A stretch of 64,000 nt of DNA from Alteromonas hispanica (GTDB taxonomy: Bacteria > Pseudomonadota > Gammaproteobacteria > Enterobacterales > Alteromonadaceae): assembly GCF_010500915.1 (NCBI RefSeq), contig NZ_JAAAWP010000001.1, forward strand, positions 310,001-374,000, in the 5' to 3' direction. Below are positions 62,001-64,000 of this stretch, piece after piece. Numbering within the stretch: the stretch's first letter is position 1; each line of letters opens with the position of its first letter. The translations under genes and the position numbers were made by a program. Under the pieces are notes generated by a model. That model was not told the origin of the DNA. It ran no database searches and saw only the letters and a list, made by a program, of their open reading frames with translations.

Positions 62001-62112
62001 AAGCTTGTTCCTTGTGCCATTAGCATATGTTCTACTCCTCAAGTTGAGATTCCACACTCAGCGACTCTTTATCAACGGTCGACACAGAGTGTCTCGTTGG
62101 GTAAGGGTTTGA
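59017..62112 (+). CDS. RND efflux permease 2 of a tandem pair
   Basis: A 1031-residue RND pump of normal length. The helix-4 segment GMLVDNAVVITESI again has Asp-Asn rather than Asp-Asp. Porter-loop blocks (KRPLERVAGVSRVELYGTMK) and the C-terminal SLFLVPLAYVLLLKLR are typical. Two permeases with one adaptor resemble MdtBC-type heterotrimers, in which the subunits are unequal in role. Start overlaps the permease 1 stop. Confidence 0.93.
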   Translation: MKHSKQHPAQKGKVQGLGAALARFALNKPVTIGMLFFSMLLFGLVSSRLLPLEKFPGIDIPEMVIEIPYPDATPIEVETMITRPVEAAIATMSGIKRLRARSYDNKAEIVVEFDWDENLKAKSIEAREKVDAIRDELPADIERIMVYKFNTNDMPIFQLRVSSDRDLSNAYDLLERNLKRPLERVAGVSRVELYGTMKRQISIRLDPKKLAAYRINNTELVQKLQSANFSLTAGYMNNEGEKILVNPKGEFDDISDFEQMWIQPNIRLSDVAEVRYELPLRNEGRHLDRSFAVGFNVFRESGSNLVEVSNAVMKVIELAKSDPEFAGINLFVMDDTAKSVTSSLSDLLSAGLLGALLSVIVLFMFLRQFVTTIIVVLSVPFSICIALGVMYLLGYTLNILSLMGLMLAVGMLVDNAVVITESIFQERQQSSDVSYATQTGVNKVSLAVIAGTATTAIVFLPNIIGVKIDVTIFLEHVAVAICISLFASLFIAKTLIPLLTTKVKIPVVRHSAPAGYIRRYGKVLSWVLNNQGKTSLIAIAILASTVIPMQAVTSDDDGNNNQERIWLNYHMTQNYTLSEVESTVEKMEAYLYDNQERFHIKQVYTYFTPGYAISGLTLNDELPVPVSAIKQDIRESMPSFVRARPTFQWDSGSGGGIQVTLLGESSEQLMTISKELVPIIAKIEGLKDVKADTGSTRDEVQIRINREKANRFGIGINDVANVVATALRGNNLRTFRYGDTGEVNVQLKYGNDIQSSLSELKNIHIGFSQNQSVTLNMIADFEIKPQLSQINRSYRQTSLAIGANLEGETTVEEARMKIEKALENIALPTGYKWTLDGSFSRQSEANAVMQMNMLLALCMIYVVMAALFESLILPTSVITSLLFSFTGVFWAFMITGTSMSVMGMIGMLILMGIVVNNGIVLVDRINQLVNEGLSLYEAVVEGCVTRIRPILMTVATTVLGLIPLAIGTTRIGGDGPPYSPMAIAIIGGLIFSTLTSLFLVPLAYVLLLKLRFHTQRLFINGRHRVSRWVRV

Positions 62113-62204
62113 GCCGAGCATCATTAACCAGTTATGACTTCCTGGTTGGGTGTGTGGTGTTCTTTGCAGGAACATCACCACCCGCCTCTTTACACTAGTC
62201 ATAA

Positions 62205-62525
62205 TTAACTACGCGAGATAAGGAATTCGTGAACCGAATCAGCGCCGCGCTCAACGGAAAAGTCGATTAAATTGCTTCCATTGCAGGTTAAACCTGTGTC
62301 AGAAGTAATAACACGTAGCACTTGACGCTGACTATCGCCAATGCGACCTACACTGCGTGAAAGGCTTGAGCGGAGTGTTCTGATATCATCGTTGACGATG
62401 GCTTTACAAAAGCCTGCGAACTCAGTTTCTCCAATAAAACGTACTTCTTTTTGTGTCTCTGCTGCGTTTGCATTAACTGCAAAAGACAGAGCTGCTGTTG
62501 CGATAAGCGTTTTAAACAGTTTCAT
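62205..62525 (-). CDS. DUF3718 secreted protein
   Basis: A 106-residue protein with a signal peptide (about 1-21). The mature part (RFIGETEFAGFCKAIVNDDI, CNGSNLIDFSVERGADSVHE) has the two Cys and the FCKAI/CNGxNL pattern of DUF3718, a family of small periplasmic proteins in Alteromonadales/Vibrionales of unknown role. Convergent with the RND operon. Confidence 0.85.
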   Translation of the reverse strand: MKLFKTLIATAALSFAVNANAAETQKEVRFIGETEFAGFCKAIVNDDIRTLRSSLSRSVGRIGDSQRQVLRVITSDTGLTCNGSNLIDFSVERGADSVHEFLISRS

Positions 62526-62888
62526 AATATTTTCCTTTGAACATATTTAATGATGTAAGTTGCAACCCAGTTATCGCTGAGTGCCCATTAGTTATGCACC
62601 AAGAAAATATTTTTTTCTGTTGTTTTATTGTGTAAGGCAGGTAAATTTGCGGTAAATCAGTATGTTAACGTTTATTTAAATAGTTAAGCCACTGAAAACG
62701 TTGAGATTTATAAATTTCTTTATTCCGAAATGATATAGGTAAGCAGTAAAACATCGCCAAAAACTCTAATACTAAAGTCTTAATTATCGCCATTTTTTTC
62801 ATTTTAAGTGAAATTTTAACAAAAAAAATGACATTACAGATTAATTATCATACTGAAATGCCATTTTTTGTTGTAATAAAACTACATT
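62526..62888. other. Intergenic region, no feature seen
   Basis: About 360 bp, AT-rich, between the DUF3718 and DUF2189 genes (same strand). I see no terminator hairpin, no ORF with a ribosome-binding site and no clear repeat. It should hold the promoter of the DUF3718 gene. Confidence 0.5.
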
Positions 62889-63683
62889 TTACTCGTATTT
62901 TCTTGCTCGCTTTGTCTCGATAGCATCAATGTAAGCATGCCAAGAGCCATAGGCAACAAGAGGCATTAGAACAATAAACCCAACAAAACCGGTTACAAAG
63001 CCAATTGCGACGGCAGAGAAAATTATCGCTCCCCATATCAACATAGGTAATTTGTTCACCCATACAGCATTAACGCTTGTTAGTACTGCGGTTGCCAAGT
63101 CGACTTTACGCTCCATTAGAATTGGTTGTGTGAATGCCGTTAAAAACAACATCGCCACCGTAAATACCGCACCCACTAAGCTACCCAACACTAGGAATGG
63201 CAATAAACTCTCTAATGTATTTTCTATATAAGGAGGGTAAAGCGCGTGAATAATAGAGGCTACCCGCAACCAAAATATCATCATGAACATGAGTAAAACT
63301 GCAAAACCCCATTCATTAGTTGCATTTCTACGCATGGCTCTGAGGGAATGTCGAAGTGTAGGTTTATGCCCCTTCTCCATTTCCCAGCTCACATCGTAAA
63401 GTCCTGCTGCCAAAAACGGACCGACCAGCATAAAGCAGACAATTGCGGGTAGAATTACTAGGTGCCAACCTGTCATCGCCACCAAATACATAATCACCCA
63501 AGGTATAACGGCAAATAGTACGCCATAAAACGCGGTAAGACCTGGGGCCCGCATAGCGTCTCTTATTGCTAGCGAAAGCCATTTTATCGGATCGCCAACA
63601 TCTAATTCTTTACAGGGAATGACACGCGCAATGCCACTTTGTGTAATCGCATTTTCTGGGGTTTCTTTAAAATGGTGCGACAT
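62889..63683 (-). CDS. DUF2189 family integral membrane protein
   Basis: A 264-residue protein with a soluble N-terminus (MSHHFKETPENAITQSGIAR) and about six transmembrane helices. ARVIPCKELDVGDPIKWLSL is the DUF2189 entry block. Function unknown. The ATG at 63683 is chosen because AGAGGTGA lies 8 nt upstream; an ATG 54 nt earlier would add a basic extension. Confidence 0.85.
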   Translation of the reverse strand: MSHHFKETPENAITQSGIARVIPCKELDVGDPIKWLSLAIRDAMRAPGLTAFYGVLFAVIPWVIMYLVAMTGWHLVILPAIVCFMLVGPFLAAGLYDVSWEMEKGHKPTLRHSLRAMRRNATNEWGFAVLLMFMMIFWLRVASIIHALYPPYIENTLESLLPFLVLGSLVGAVFTVAMLFLTAFTQPILMERKVDLATAVLTSVNAVWVNKLPMLIWGAIIFSAVAIGFVTGFVGFIVLMPLVAYGSWHAYIDAIETKRARKYE

Positions 63684-63952
63684 ATTGAAATCACCTCTGA
63701 TGGTAAACTTGTCTTTTATTGGCGTTTTTACGAACACCTCATTACTACGATAGGCTTATATTGAAAAGTTCACAAGTTATTAACATATTTTTTATAAACT
63801 TATGCTATTAAGGACAGTTGTCATCTTTTTTGTTCGTAATTTGGACAAGTGCGCATAAAAATAGTCATATTGTGCCTTAATCTCCTATTTTGCCGTCGCA
63901 TATCACTGTGGTTTGCGATAATCTCAGGGTATGTAAATCAACCAGATAGACC

Positions 63953-64000
63953 ATGAAAACTGTATCTCGCTCACATAAATTAGATAACGTTTGTTATGAC
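63953..64000 (+). CDS. alaA: AlaA-like alanine aminotransferase, N-terminal fragment (cut by window edge)
   Basis: Only 16 codons: MKTVSRSHKLDNVCYD. The KL(D/E)NVCYD pattern at this position is the N-terminus of E. coli AlaA-type class I aminotransferases. No more can be said from the fragment. Divergent from the DUF2189 gene. Confidence 0.55.
   Translation, partial: MKTVSRSHKLDNVCYD

Noticed and set aside
1-64000. CRISPR arrays, insertion sequences, prophage genes, rRNA or tRNA genes
   Set aside because: No regularly spaced repeats, transposase or phage ORFs, or recognisable rRNA/tRNA sequences were found by reading; a tRNA or small RNA could still be missed.

Overview
The window looks like chromosomal DNA of a marine gammaproteobacterium, most likely Alteromonas or a close relative (Alteromonadales). 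The support is the moderate GC content, the nlpI, cytidine deaminase, rhombosortase, ybfF/DUF2788/fldA/fur and pxpABC genes, the many secreted S9 peptidases, the TonB receptor, and the RND pumps. The genus is an inference from gene content; no rRNA or other phylogenetic marker is present.

Layout. 1-7.8 kb: the start of an NlpI-like lipoprotein gene, cdd, a small membrane protein, gamma-glutamyltransferase, an enoyl-CoA hydratase, rhombosortase, a DPP-IV-like lipoprotein peptidase and a periplasmic glutathione peroxidase. 8.2-15.1 kb: a DUF4397/CHRD repeat lipoprotein, a PLP-dependent sulfur amino-acid enzyme with a possibly structured leader, an acyltransferase, a TANGO2/NRDE protein and an aromatic aminotransferase.

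15.3-19.7 kb is the accessory part: an integron gene-cassette array with no integrase in the window (CALIN-like). It holds nine small, mostly unrecognised ORFs or ORF remnants separated by at least seven attC-like sites. It includes a reversed, broken ParD-like/RelE-type toxin-antitoxin cassette, a frameshifted membrane-protein cassette, a lipoprotein with a TonB-C-like fold and several small membrane proteins. A perfect 15-bp inverted repeat and a candidate promoter lie at its left edge.

19.9-39.6 kb: DUF4019, beta-lactamase-fold and DUF1801-like proteins, an iron alcohol dehydrogenase and a UPF0178 protein. Next comes an operon of two SDRs, an MDR oxidoreductase and a large acyl-CoA dehydrogenase, divergent from a GlxA/AraC regulator with repeated motifs in the shared promoter. 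A TonB-dependent receptor, a prolyl oligopeptidase and an RND pump (permease plus adaptor) follow.

39.6-54.2 kb: a CBM48-like protein, then etfBA and divergent ETF:ubiquinone oxidoreductase, with several ACGT-centred palindromes between them. These pass electrons from acyl-CoA dehydrogenases, such as the one at 26.5 kb, to the quinone pool. Then H-NS-like, YbfF, DUF2788, flavodoxin, a chemoreceptor and Fur, followed by pxpA-pxpB-pxpC fused operonically to a D-amino-acid-type aminotransferase, a CvfB-like S1 protein and an OsmC protein. 54.4-64 kb: an RND adaptor with two tandem permeases, a DUF3718 protein, a DUF2189 membrane protein and the first codons of an AlaA-like aminotransferase.
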